This document shows positions 1 to 6,547 of a stretch of DNA of 12,580 nt, piece by piece. A model generated the notes under the pieces. It had not been told where the DNA came from, did not search any database, and saw nothing but the letters and a program-made list of their open reading frames with translations. Within the stretch, counting starts at the first letter, position 1, and each line of letters starts with the position of its first letter. The translations under genes were made by a program, and so were the position numbers. Origin of the DNA: Sulfuricurvum sp. (GTDB lineage: Bacteria > Campylobacterota > Campylobacteria > Campylobacterales > Sulfurimonadaceae); contig JACXUE010000019.1 in NCBI GenBank assembly GCA_014764075.1, positions 1 through 12,580 of the forward strand. The letters run 5' to 3'.

Positions 1-1319
1 CTTCGATTGCATTTATAGCTGATGGTTTTAGACTCGCGATCGGTACAGCCGAGGGGAATGTGAGGATCTATTCGCTATTTGGAAATGAGGAAAGCTATTC
101 AAGCATGTTGCGTGAGCAACGCTACAAAGCATTTTATGAAGCGTTGGAAGATAATCCGATGCTTTTGTACTCCGAATCTTATAAAGCGGTAGAGCGGATT
201 TGGGAAGATGTGCTCGAAAAAGCACGCCGTTATTTCGAGAAAAATGAGCGTGCAAAAGCAAAACAGCTCTTTGATCTTTTTGCTGGTATCCCGAAAAAGA
301 ACGCCCTCATCAATCAAATCATGAAGGCCTATGAACAATACGCCCAATTTCAAAACTACATCGAATCGGGGCGGTTTCCGTTGGCATATTCGATGGTCAA
401 ACAGTATCCGGTGTTCAAGGATTCCGAACCCTATCGTAAAATGGAATTACGATGGAGAAAACTCTTTTTAAAAGCGCAAGAGTTGATTTTGACCCCTAAT
501 GGAGATGAGCAAGCGCGGCAAATATTGGCGCCATTTCGAGGGATTTCGGAGAAAACGGCACTGATTCAGCAACTTTTCGATCAGCGCCGTATGTATGAAT
601 ACATGAAAAAAGTGATTGCCAATCGCGATTTTGTCAAGTTTTTCGAACTCATTAAAGCTCATCCGTTTCTCAAAGAATTTTCGGAGTATTACGCCATCAT
701 GGATTATGCTGATAAACTTTATGTTCAAGCGCATAAAGGGTATATGAACGGCGACTATGCTAACGCCAAAAAAGCGTGCGAAATCTTGAGTGCCTTTCCC
801 GATTATGCGACAGAAGCCCAGGAGATGGCCGATACGATTCGGGTCAAACATCTCTTCTATGACGCGATCACCTCCAACAACCTAGCCAATGCGTTTTCCT
901 ATCTCAGCTCTTATCCGCTGTTGTATGAGACTCCTGAGGCACAGGAACTGGAGCGGCAGTGGAATGCTTTGGTCGATCAGGCACAACGTGTTGCCGCACA
1001 GGGTGAAGCTTTGAAGACACTGGCATTTTTCAAACCTTATTTTTCAATTGTCGATAAATATGCGGCGATTGGAAGTGTTATGGCGCAGGCGTATCGCGCT
1101 CAGTTGGAGCAGAAGCTAAAACGGCAAGAGCCATTGTCGGTACTTGAACACGGCATTCGCCAATATGTAGGGATATTCGGAATCGATGAGGGGATTTACG
1201 GTATTTATGAATACGTTGTCAAACGGTACGGTTCGACTCTTGATTTGGATAGTCTGAAACAAGGTTCGTTGGAATCATGGACCCCTTCGATCCGACTTGC
1301 GGATATCTGTGCCAAATGA
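1..1319 (+). CDS. WD40-propeller protein with C-terminal helical repeats (5' partial)
   Basis: The frame is open from the left edge of the window to the TGA at 1317-1319, so the gene is truncated here and its start lies outside. The first ~28 codons (from position 3) read like the end of a WD40 blade: IAFIADGFRLAIGT, then GNVRIYSL, matching the usual final strand of the type G-x-V-R-I-W/Y. A GTG at 60 could be taken as a start, but it encodes the Val inside that strand, so I reject it. The rest is almost entirely helical and rich in Tyr, Phe, Ala and Lys, and holds four degenerate repeats of 84-85 residues (separate entry), followed by a ~70-residue tail. I see no signal peptide or catalytic motif in the visible part. 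A scaffolding or protein-binding role is inference from architecture. The last codon overlaps the next start (ATGA), so it is translationally coupled to the Ppx/GppA gene. Function unknown. Confidence 0.85.
   Translation, partial: SIAFIADGFRLAIGTAEGNVRIYSLFGNEESYSSMLREQRYKAFYEALEDNPMLLYSESYKAVERIWEDVLEKARRYFEKNERAKAKQLFDLFAGIPKKNALINQIMKAYEQYAQFQNYIESGRFPLAYSMVKQYPVFKDSEPYRKMELRWRKLFLKAQELILTPNGDEQARQILAPFRGISEKTALIQQLFDQRRMYEYMKKVIANRDFVKFFELIKAHPFLKEFSEYYAIMDYADKLYVQAHKGYMNGDYANAKKACEILSAFPDYATEAQEMADTIRVKHLFYDAITSNNLANAFSYLSSYPLLYETPEAQELERQWNALVDQAQRVAAQGEALKTLAFFKPYFSIVDKYAAIGSVMAQAYRAQLEQKLKRQEPLSVLEHGIRQYVGIFGIDEGIYGIYEYVVKRYGSTLDLDSLKQGSLESWTPSIRLADICAK
123..1106 (+). repeat. Four tandem ~84-residue helical protein repeats inside the WD40-fusion gene
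   Basis: Counting residues from the codon at 60, a Pro at the end of a helix recurs at 33 (NPML), 117 (YPVF), 202 (HPFL) and 286 (YPLL), a spacing of 84, 85 and 84. Trp recurs 15 residues after it at 48, 132 and 301; in the third unit Ala (217) takes this place, next to Tyr216. A G/E/N-rich turn followed by A-x-x-x-L-x-x-F comes next, with an aromatic near 74, 159, 246 and 327, and a K-x-A-L-I-type helix in units 1 and 2. The pattern resembles long TPR/HAT-like helical hairpins but is not a standard 34-residue TPR. The repeats are diverged at DNA level, so this is old duplication within the protein and not a recent expansion. Confidence 0.65.
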
Positions 1320-2197
1320 TTGCTATTGATTTGGGATCGAATACGATCCGCTTGATCGAATTTGACGGGTATAAATGGGGAAAAAGTTTTGAGAAGATTG
1401 TCAAAACCGCCGAATCGCTTCATCAGAGCGGGCAAATCGGAGCATCCGCTGTACAACGAATCATCGATGCAATCGATGAGGCAAAAGGGGTGATTGATTT
1501 TTCATCCGGTGAAATCGTTGCCTACACGACGGCGGCGATGCGGTTGGCGACCAATCGCCAAGAGGTATTAGAGACGATCTACAAGAGAAGTGGAATTCGA
1601 TTTGACGTAATCGATCCCCAAACGGAAGGACGGCTGACACTCAATGCCGTCCTTTATCGATTGAAGATGTTGGGCAATAGTCCCGATCCGCTTGTTCTGT
1701 GTGATATCGGAGGGGGATCGACGGAGTTGATCCGATACGCTCATGGGGAAATTAAGACGTTTAGTGTCGATCGGGGGATTGTGACCCTTGGCGAAAGTGC
1801 TTGCGATACAGATGAAGTGGTTGCAAAAATCGGTGAGTTCAAGGCGTTGATTGCTGAGCGGATGGGGGAATCGTCGTATGGGTCTTTGGTGATGACTGCA
1901 GGGACACCGACAACGATTGCCGCATACCTGCTTGGGATGGATTATTCAACGTATGACCCGGCACAAATCAATGGTTATCGATTATCGCTCAACGATTGTC
2001 TCCGTGTCTATGATGAGCTATTGTTGATGGATGAGGATAAGCGAACACGTTTTGTCGGGGTGGGGAGAGAGAATCTCATTATTGCCGGTATCTTGATGGT
2101 GATTGCGATTTATGAGGTGATGGGTGCCCAAGAGGCGATCATCGTCGATGACGGTTTACGTGAAGGGATCGCATTAGAATATTACAACATGAAATAG
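1316..2197 (+). CDS. ppx: Ppx/GppA family phosphatase, short form
   Basis: Exopolyphosphatase / guanosine pentaphosphate phosphohydrolase family of the ASKHA (actin/Hsp70/sugar kinase) fold, releasing phosphate from polyphosphate and/or pppGpp. Visible motifs are DLGSNTIR at residues 5-12 (first phosphate loop), TTAAMRLATNR at 71-81, the catalytic-type Glu104 in TEGRL, DIGGGSTEL at 130-138 (second phosphate loop), GTPTT at 196-200, GVGRENLIIAG near 248-258 and DDGLREG at 278-284. The protein is 293 residues, so it has only the two ASKHA lobes and lacks the C-terminal HD-like part of the ~500-residue E. coli enzymes; this short form is usual in Campylobacterota as far as I recall. I chose the ATG at 1316, which overlaps the upstream stop as ATGA and puts the first strand (MIAIDLGSN) at the N-terminus. 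The in-frame ATG at 1277 would add 13 residues unlike the family. Whether polyP or pppGpp is the main substrate cannot be read from sequence. Confidence 0.9.
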   Translation: MIAIDLGSNTIRLIEFDGYKWGKSFEKIVKTAESLHQSGQIGASAVQRIIDAIDEAKGVIDFSSGEIVAYTTAAMRLATNRQEVLETIYKRSGIRFDVIDPQTEGRLTLNAVLYRLKMLGNSPDPLVLCDIGGGSTELIRYAHGEIKTFSVDRGIVTLGESACDTDEVVAKIGEFKALIAERMGESSYGSLVMTAGTPTTIAAYLLGMDYSTYDPAQINGYRLSLNDCLRVYDELLLMDEDKRTRFVGVGRENLIIAGILMVIAIYEVMGAQEAIIVDDGLREGIALEYYNMK

Positions 2198-2201
2198 TTT
2201 T

Positions 2202-2229
2202 TTGAGCTGTTTAGGATTTAGGTTATAAT
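2202..2229 (+). promoter_or_regulatory. Sigma70-type promoter of nadK-recN-tatD
   Basis: A perfect -10 box TATAAT lies at 2224-2229. A TTGAGC at 2202-2207 can serve as -35, with a 16-bp spacer. The start point is predicted near 2236, inside a run of seven A, about 20 nt before the nadK start. The gap between the ppx stop and nadK is only 58 bp and the promoter sits in it, so nadK probably begins its own transcript while still receiving read-through from upstream. Confidence 0.65.
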
Positions 2230-2255
2230 AGAGCCAAAAAAAGAGGGGGAAATGT

Positions 2256-3110
2256 GTGAAATTAGCGAATATTAAACGTGTCGGCATCCTCCTTCGCCCC
2301 TCTACTCCTGAACTTCGCGAGATGTTTTTTGAGACAAAGCGGATTTTCGAATCACACGGTATCGAAGTGATTATCGATCATATCAGCGGGGGTATGATCG
2401 GCACGATGGGGCAGCCTTTTGAGATGATGTGCCAAAACAGTGATTTTTTGGTGACGATCGGGGGGGACGGTACCTTGATTTCAGCGGTTCGTCGTTCCTA
2501 TCGTTATCAGCTTCCTGTATTGGGGATTCATGCGGGGAAGCTCGGCTTTTTAGCCGACTTTGACCTTTCTGAGTTGGAGGTATTTGTCGATAAGATGCTG
2601 TCGGGAGAGTTTCGGATCGATCAGCGGGCGATGTTGCAGGCGACCATTGCGACCCCCAATGGCGATACGACAATTTATGCTTTTAACGATATTGTCCTCA
2701 CTCGCCCCTCGATTGCCAAAATGATCCGACTGGAGACGTTTGTTGATGGGAAAAGCTTTAATACCTACTATGGTGATGGCGTTATTGTTTCTACGCCGAC
2801 AGGCTCAACCGCTTATAACCTCTCAGCTGGAGGACCCGTGATGTTTCCGCTGACCCAAGTATTTGCACTGACTCCGATTTGTCCCCATTCGCTCACGCAA
2901 CGTCCGGTTGTTCTGCCTGGACATTTTGAGATCGAGATGAAAACACCCGACCCGAGTGCGTTGGTGATTGTCGACGGTCAGGATTTGGTTGAGATAAACG
3001 ACAGCGATACGGTACACATCAAGCTCGCCGGAGGCGCGGCGCATCTAATCCACCGTAATGAATTTAACTATTTTGAAGTTCTTAAAGAGAAACTGGGTTG
3101 GGGGAACTGA
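2256..3110 (+). CDS. nadK: NAD kinase
   Basis: ATP-NAD kinase (NadK/PpnK), which phosphorylates NAD+ on the 2' hydroxyl of the adenosine ribose to make NADP+ in the cytoplasm. The family hallmarks are present: GGDGT at residues 69-73 with the catalytic Asp71, GIHAGKLGFLADF at 90-102, FNDIVLTR at 143-150 (the position where many homologues have NE), YGDGVIVSTPTGSTAY near 172-187, ICPHSL at 208-213 and VDGQ at 239-242. Length is 284 residues, normal for the family. Translation starts at the GTG at 2256, preceded by a strong ribosome site GAGGGGGA at 2243-2250; an ATG at 2252 is in another frame and is ignored. It is the first gene of a likely nadK-recN-tatD operon, with recN following after 3 nt. 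Confidence 0.95.
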   Translation: MKLANIKRVGILLRPSTPELREMFFETKRIFESHGIEVIIDHISGGMIGTMGQPFEMMCQNSDFLVTIGGDGTLISAVRRSYRYQLPVLGIHAGKLGFLADFDLSELEVFVDKMLSGEFRIDQRAMLQATIATPNGDTTIYAFNDIVLTRPSIAKMIRLETFVDGKSFNTYYGDGVIVSTPTGSTAYNLSAGGPVMFPLTQVFALTPICPHSLTQRPVVLPGHFEIEMKTPDPSALVIVDGQDLVEINDSDTVHIKLAGGAAHLIHRNEFNYFEVLKEKLGWGN

Positions 3111-3113
3111 TCG

Positions 3114-4655
3114 GTGATAGAGAGATTTTACGTCAAAGAGTTTTTAACCTTTAAAGAGGCGGAACTCGAATTTCATCCCGGTTTGGTTGTGTTTACTGGT
3201 CCCAGCGGTAGCGGTAAATCGATTCTGATGAGGTCGATTTTGGCTTCAGTAGGTCTGGAGAGTGTTGAAGCCCAAATTTGCGAATCTTCGGTCGCATGGG
3301 AGATCGATGAAGAGAGCTACGGGATTCAAAACGAGTCTCCCAATATCTTCCGACACGTCAAAAAAGAGAAAACCCGCTATTTTATCAATTCCCAAAGCAT
3401 CTCCAAAGCCTCCATGGAGACGATTAGCAGCTCGTATCTGCGTCACTTGAGCCTCAAAGATTACAGTGATTTTGAATCCTCTGCGCTGTTGGAGATGCTC
3501 GATCGGCGGATTATGGCGATTGACCCAGCCTACGTCGGGGTACTCGAAGAGCACCGATCCCGTTTTTTGGAGTTTAAATCTCTTTCGGAGCAACTAAAAG
3601 CGATTGAAGATCGGGAAAAAAACGTGGCTGATCTTAAAGAGTTTGCCCAATTCGAGATCCAAAAAATCGATGCCATTTCTCCTCGAATCGGTGAAGATGA
3701 AGAGCTTAACGCGATTAAAAAACAGCTCTCCAAAAAAGAGAAAATCGAAAAAGCGATTGCACAGGCAGAATCGATTTTCGCCCATGAATCGGCGGTGAGC
3801 AGTGCTTTGGGGCTGCTCGAAGCCGACAGTTCTTTTTTTGATGATGCGATGAATGAATTACGCCATCTCTTTGAGAGTGCACAGGAGCGTCTTGAGGAGT
3901 TGGAGGAGGTGTCGGTCGAATCGATACTTAACCGCATCGAGCAGATTGCAGAACTGAAGCGACGTTACGGCGGTGTGGAAGAGGCATTGGTGTATCGTGA
4001 TCAAAAACGGTTCGAGTTGGAGTCGTATGAGACGATTGAGGAGTCCAAATCCGATCTCATCCGTCAAATAGCGACGTTGAAAAAAAACCTCGAAGAGAGC
4101 GCCGCACTCCTCTCCTCCAAACGTCGCTCGATCCTATCGGACACCCTCGAAAAACTTAACGGGTATTTGGGGATGCTCTATTTACGTGAAGCGACGCTCG
4201 AAATTGAAGATGCCCCTTTGGGAGAAAAAGGTTGTGATAGAGTGGTGTTGGGGCTTGAGGGAACCAAGCTTGATCGCCTCAGTTCCGGTGAGTTTAACCG
4301 TCTACGTTTGGCATTGCTCGCTTTGGGAGTTGAGAACCTCCAAAATAGCGGCGGCGTGTTGATGCTCGATGAGATCGATGCAAACTTGAGCGGTGAGGAG
4401 TCGATGAGTGTCGCCAAAGTGCTCCGCCACCTCTCGTCGCGTTATCAGATTTTTGTTATCTCCCACCAGCCACAGCTCACGTCGATGGGGGAACAACACT
4501 TTTTGATCTACAAAGACGATGAGAGCCGTGTACGCGAGCTGGGTGATGCTGAGAGGATCGAAGAGATTGCCCGAATTATTAGCGGCGATGCCATCAGTGA
4601 TGAAGCACGTGGCTTTGCGAAAGATTTATTTGAACGTTCACGGGGAAAACAATGA
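3114..4655 (+). CDS. recN: DNA repair protein RecN (short, diverged)
   Basis: SMC-like ATPase of double-strand-break repair and natural transformation. The N-terminal head has Walker A GPSGSGKS at residues 29-36. The middle (about 140-350) is Glu/Lys/Leu-rich coiled coil, with the RecN-typical LKRRYGGVEEAL at 281-292. The C-terminal head has the ABC signature LSSGEFNRLRL at 389-399, Walker B VLMLDEIDANLSG at 415-427 and the His loop VISHQPQL at 448-455. It has 513 residues against ~553 in E. coli. The head motifs differ from the usual RecN wording (GETGAGKS for Walker A, and DEVDVGISG after Walker B), so homology to RecN is supported by overall order, the LKRRYG element and the nadK neighbour. 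Start is the GTG at 3114, behind a GGGGGA ribosome site. The stop overlaps the tatD start as ATGA. Confidence 0.9.
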   Translation: MIERFYVKEFLTFKEAELEFHPGLVVFTGPSGSGKSILMRSILASVGLESVEAQICESSVAWEIDEESYGIQNESPNIFRHVKKEKTRYFINSQSISKASMETISSSYLRHLSLKDYSDFESSALLEMLDRRIMAIDPAYVGVLEEHRSRFLEFKSLSEQLKAIEDREKNVADLKEFAQFEIQKIDAISPRIGEDEELNAIKKQLSKKEKIEKAIAQAESIFAHESAVSSALGLLEADSSFFDDAMNELRHLFESAQERLEELEEVSVESILNRIEQIAELKRRYGGVEEALVYRDQKRFELESYETIEESKSDLIRQIATLKKNLEESAALLSSKRRSILSDTLEKLNGYLGMLYLREATLEIEDAPLGEKGCDRVVLGLEGTKLDRLSSGEFNRLRLALLALGVENLQNSGGVLMLDEIDANLSGEESMSVAKVLRHLSSRYQIFVISHQPQLTSMGEQHFLIYKDDESRVRELGDAERIEEIARIISGDAISDEARGFAKDLFERSRGKQ

Positions 4656-5428
4656 TTATCGATACTCACATCCATCTCGATGATGAGCGTTATCGCGACG
4701 ATTTTGACGAAATGCTGGAACGTGCTCATCAAGCAGGAGTTCATGCGTTTATCATCCCCGGAGCCCATCCGGGGACGCTGGATCGTGCGGTAGAACTTGC
4801 CGAAGCGTACGAGGATGTCTATTTTGCGGTTGGGGTTCATCCTTACGATATGGAAAACTTCGAAGCAGTAGATTTTGAGAGCTATGCCGCCCATCCTAAA
4901 TGTGTCGCTGTCGGTGAATGCGGTTTGGATTATTTCCGTCTAGAAGGATCTGAAGAGGAGAAACATGCCGAGAAGATCCGTCAAGAGCATGTATTTAGAG
5001 AACAGATCCGTTTTGCCAAAAAAGTTAAAAAGCCCCTCATCGTCCATATTCGAGACGCATCGCATGACGCAAAAACGGTTCTTTTGGCAGAGGGTGCCGA
5101 GGAGGTCGGCGGAGTGCTTCACTGTTATAACGCCGATGATGAGCTTCTATCGCTTGCGAATCAAAATTTTTATTTCGGTATCGGCGGTGTCGTAACGTTT
5201 CAAAATGCCAAAAAACTGATCAATGTTTTACCCAAAATTCCACATGAAAAGCTACTGATCGAAACCGACGGTCCCTATCTCACCCCCCATCCTCACCGAG
5301 GGACGAGAAATGAGCCCTCTTATACCCGCTATGTTGTCGAGAAAATGGGGGAACTTTTGGGGATGGAGTGTGATAGGCTCGAATCGTTGACGACGAATAA
5401 TGCAAAACATCTGTTCGGTTTAGGCTAG
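4652..5428 (+). CDS. tatD: TatD family metal-dependent hydrolase (3'-5' DNase)
   Basis: TIM-barrel metallohydrolase of the TatD family; studied members are 3'-5' exonucleases on DNA and RNA that act in repair of oxidative damage, and some act as D-aminoacyl-tRNA deacylases. The metal ligands are all visible: His6 and His8 in IDTHIHLD, Glu89 in VGECGLDYF, His132 in IVHIRDA, His157 in VLHCYN and Asp206 in LIETDGPYLTPHPHRG. The 258-residue length is typical. Start is the ATG at 4652, which overlaps the recN stop (ATGA) and gives the usual short lead-in MIIDTH. Pairing with recN suggests a role in DNA maintenance, but the exact substrate is inference. No clear rho-independent terminator follows it. 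Confidence 0.95.
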   Translation: MIIDTHIHLDDERYRDDFDEMLERAHQAGVHAFIIPGAHPGTLDRAVELAEAYEDVYFAVGVHPYDMENFEAVDFESYAAHPKCVAVGECGLDYFRLEGSEEEKHAEKIRQEHVFREQIRFAKKVKKPLIVHIRDASHDAKTVLLAEGAEEVGGVLHCYNADDELLSLANQNFYFGIGGVVTFQNAKKLINVLPKIPHEKLLIETDGPYLTPHPHRGTRNEPSYTRYVVEKMGELLGMECDRLESLTTNNAKHLFGLG

Positions 5429-5478
5429 AAGACTGAACTACTCAAAGGGTATTTTTGTAATACACAAAGTTAAATACT

Positions 5479-5508
5479 GGAACAACTATCAAAACGTTAC
5501 AATGTTCC
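5479..5508. repeat. Inverted repeat GGAACA-N18-TGTTCC
   Basis: Arms GGAACA (5479-5484) and TGTTCC (5503-5508) form a perfect 6-bp dyad with an 18-nt middle. The right arm touches the TACAAT at 5498-5503. There is no T-run after it, so it does not look like a terminator. An operator is possible, but a dyad this short can arise by chance. Confidence 0.3.
5498..5503 (+). promoter_or_regulatory. Possible -10 box upstream of the small ORF
   Basis: TACAAT at 5498-5503 in an AT-rich stretch, with a predicted start near 5510, about 27 nt before the ATG at 5537. No convincing -35 hexamer is visible; Campylobacterota sigma70 promoters often lack one. Weak on its own. Confidence 0.3.
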
Positions 5509-5536
5509 GAAAAACTCGATCATGACGGAGAATATG

Positions 5537-5710
5537 ATGGGAAGAGAAGAGCGACTTATAAATCGCCGTATTCAAGTCCCTATTAATAAGCCCTATCTTA
5601 AAAACACGCGGTTTTATCTCGTGAAATCGGCTGAAACCCTACTTTCAGTCCCACAATTGTATAATAGAGCATTAGAACGGATTAAGACAAAACCCTTTTT
5701 CCACCAATAG
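5537..5710 (+). CDS. Small basic hypothetical protein (57 residues)
   Basis: I do not recognise this protein. It fills most of the 311 bases between tatD and rlpA, the only sizeable gap in the window. The ATG at 5537 has GGAG at 5527-5530, 6 nt upstream, and a TACAAT box before that; starts at 5522 or 5534 are in frame but lack such a site. The product begins MGREERLINRR, continues with NKPYLKNTRFYLVK and ends TKPFFHQ. It is basic, with no signal peptide, membrane segment or Cys motif. Codon use looks ordinary (CGC/CGT Arg, few rare codons), which mildly favours a real gene. Its last third overlaps the best promoter candidate for rlpA. In Campylobacter, as I remember it, this slot between tatD and rlpA holds a lytic transglycosylase; I see no transglycosylase motifs here, so it is either an unrelated insertion or chance. 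Confidence 0.4.
   Translation: MGREERLINRRIQVPINKPYLKNTRFYLVKSAETLLSVPQLYNRALERIKTKPFFHQ
5660..5665 (+). promoter_or_regulatory. -10 box of a promoter for the rlpA cluster
   Basis: Perfect TATAAT, 72 bp before the rlpA ATG region. The 11-bp string TATAATAGAGC is identical to the nadK promoter at 2224-2234, which supports it as a genuine sigma70 site. No good -35 is seen at 16-18 bp upstream. It is the only promoter candidate I find ahead of the whole rlpA-to-mrdA run, so it may drive a ~6-kb transcript. Confidence 0.5.
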
Positions 5711-5739
5711 TTTAAAAGAGGGGGAGGAGATCAAAATTG

Positions 5740-6546
5740 ATGATTAAAACTCTATTGATCATTATGGCACTGTTGGTGGGGGGATGTACGACAAAAACCG
5801 GTTTTTACTCCTATCGATCCACCAAGCCTTCTCAAAAATACCCATCGCAGCAATTGGCTATGAGCTCGTCAACCGTCTATAAACCAAACGGTGAACTCCA
5901 AGCGACAATGCGCCCCTATACCGTTATGGGAAAAGAGTATTATCCGACAGTAGTGAGTGTCGGAGATACGTTTAGTGGACGTGCCAGCTGGTATGGTTCC
6001 GATTTTCACGGTAAATTGACCAGCAATGGGGAGGGATATGATATGTATGCGATGACGGCAGCCCATAAAACGTTGCCGATGAATACCGTCGTACGGGTTA
6101 CCAATACCGAAAATAATGCCCAGACGGTTGTTAGGATCAACGATCGGGGACCTTTTGTCGAGAGCCGGATCATCGATCTCTCCTATGCGGCAGCTCAAGC
6201 GATCGGTGTCGATAAAAAAGGGACGGCTCCGGTGGTGATCGAAGTGCTCGGGTTTGAGCCGGGATCGATGCGTACTATCGATATGGCAAGTTTGGCAAAA
6301 GGACCGAAACAATCGGTATTGAGTTCATTTTTTGTCCAAATCGGTTCATTTGAGAGGTTTGAGGGGGCAATGAGTACGAAACAAAAATACGCTTCGTACA
6401 ACGGCTATTCGGCAATTATCAAAGATGCAGAGTATAATAACAAACGACTATTTCGTGTTTGGCTCGGCGGATTCAAAAGTGAAGCCGAAGCGCGCGATTT
6501 CATTTCACGGGGCTATTTTGAAGGCTCCTTTATCATAAGGTTATAA
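5740..6546 (+). CDS. rlpA: RlpA family septal-ring lytic transglycosylase lipoprotein with SPOR domain
   Basis: Outer-membrane-type lipoprotein that cuts peptidoglycan strands lacking stem peptides at the division site. With the ATG at 5740 as residue 1, a signal peptide of hydrophobic Leu/Ile/Met ends in a lipobox VGGC with the lipid-bearing Cys16. After a linker to ~75 comes the double-psi beta-barrel RlpA domain (about 79-170): SGRASWYG, then TAAHKTLP with His109, and INDRGPF with Asp135. These His and Asp match the catalytic pair reported for Pseudomonas RlpA, so it should be active. Residues ~196-268 form a SPOR domain (FFVQIGSF at the start, FRVWLGGFKSEAEA near the end) that binds denuded glycan at septa. 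A strong ribosome site GGAGGAG (5723-5729) fits either this ATG or a TTG at 5737 one codon earlier. hisB follows after 1 nt. Confidence 0.93.
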   Translation: MIKTLLIIMALLVGGCTTKTGFYSYRSTKPSQKYPSQQLAMSSSTVYKPNGELQATMRPYTVMGKEYYPTVVSVGDTFSGRASWYGSDFHGKLTSNGEGYDMYAMTAAHKTLPMNTVVRVTNTENNAQTVVRINDRGPFVESRIIDLSYAAAQAIGVDKKGTAPVVIEVLGFEPGSMRTIDMASLAKGPKQSVLSSFFVQIGSFERFEGAMSTKQKYASYNGYSAIIKDAEYNNKRLFRVWLGGFKSEAEARDFISRGYFEGSFIIRL

Positions 6547-6547
6547 G

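Noticed and set aside
60..62. GTG as start of the first gene
   Set aside because: The frame stays open to the left edge and the codon sits inside a WD40 strand, so it is internal.
1277..1315. Longer N-terminus for the Ppx/GppA protein
   Set aside because: The extra 13 residues (MDPFDP...) are unlike the family, and the ATG at 1316 gives the conserved MIAIDLGSN start.
3530..3937. Minus-strand reading frame of 135 codons opposite recN
   Set aside because: Ser-rich antisense of a coiled-coil gene, with no ribosome site or recognisable motif; an antisense shadow.
5479..5530. Rho-independent terminator after tatD
   Set aside because: The only dyad has a 6-bp stem, an 18-nt loop and no following T-run.
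5869..6312. Minus-strand reading frame of 147 codons opposite rlpA
   Set aside because: Lies wholly within a convincing rlpA gene and shows only random His/Arg-rich content.
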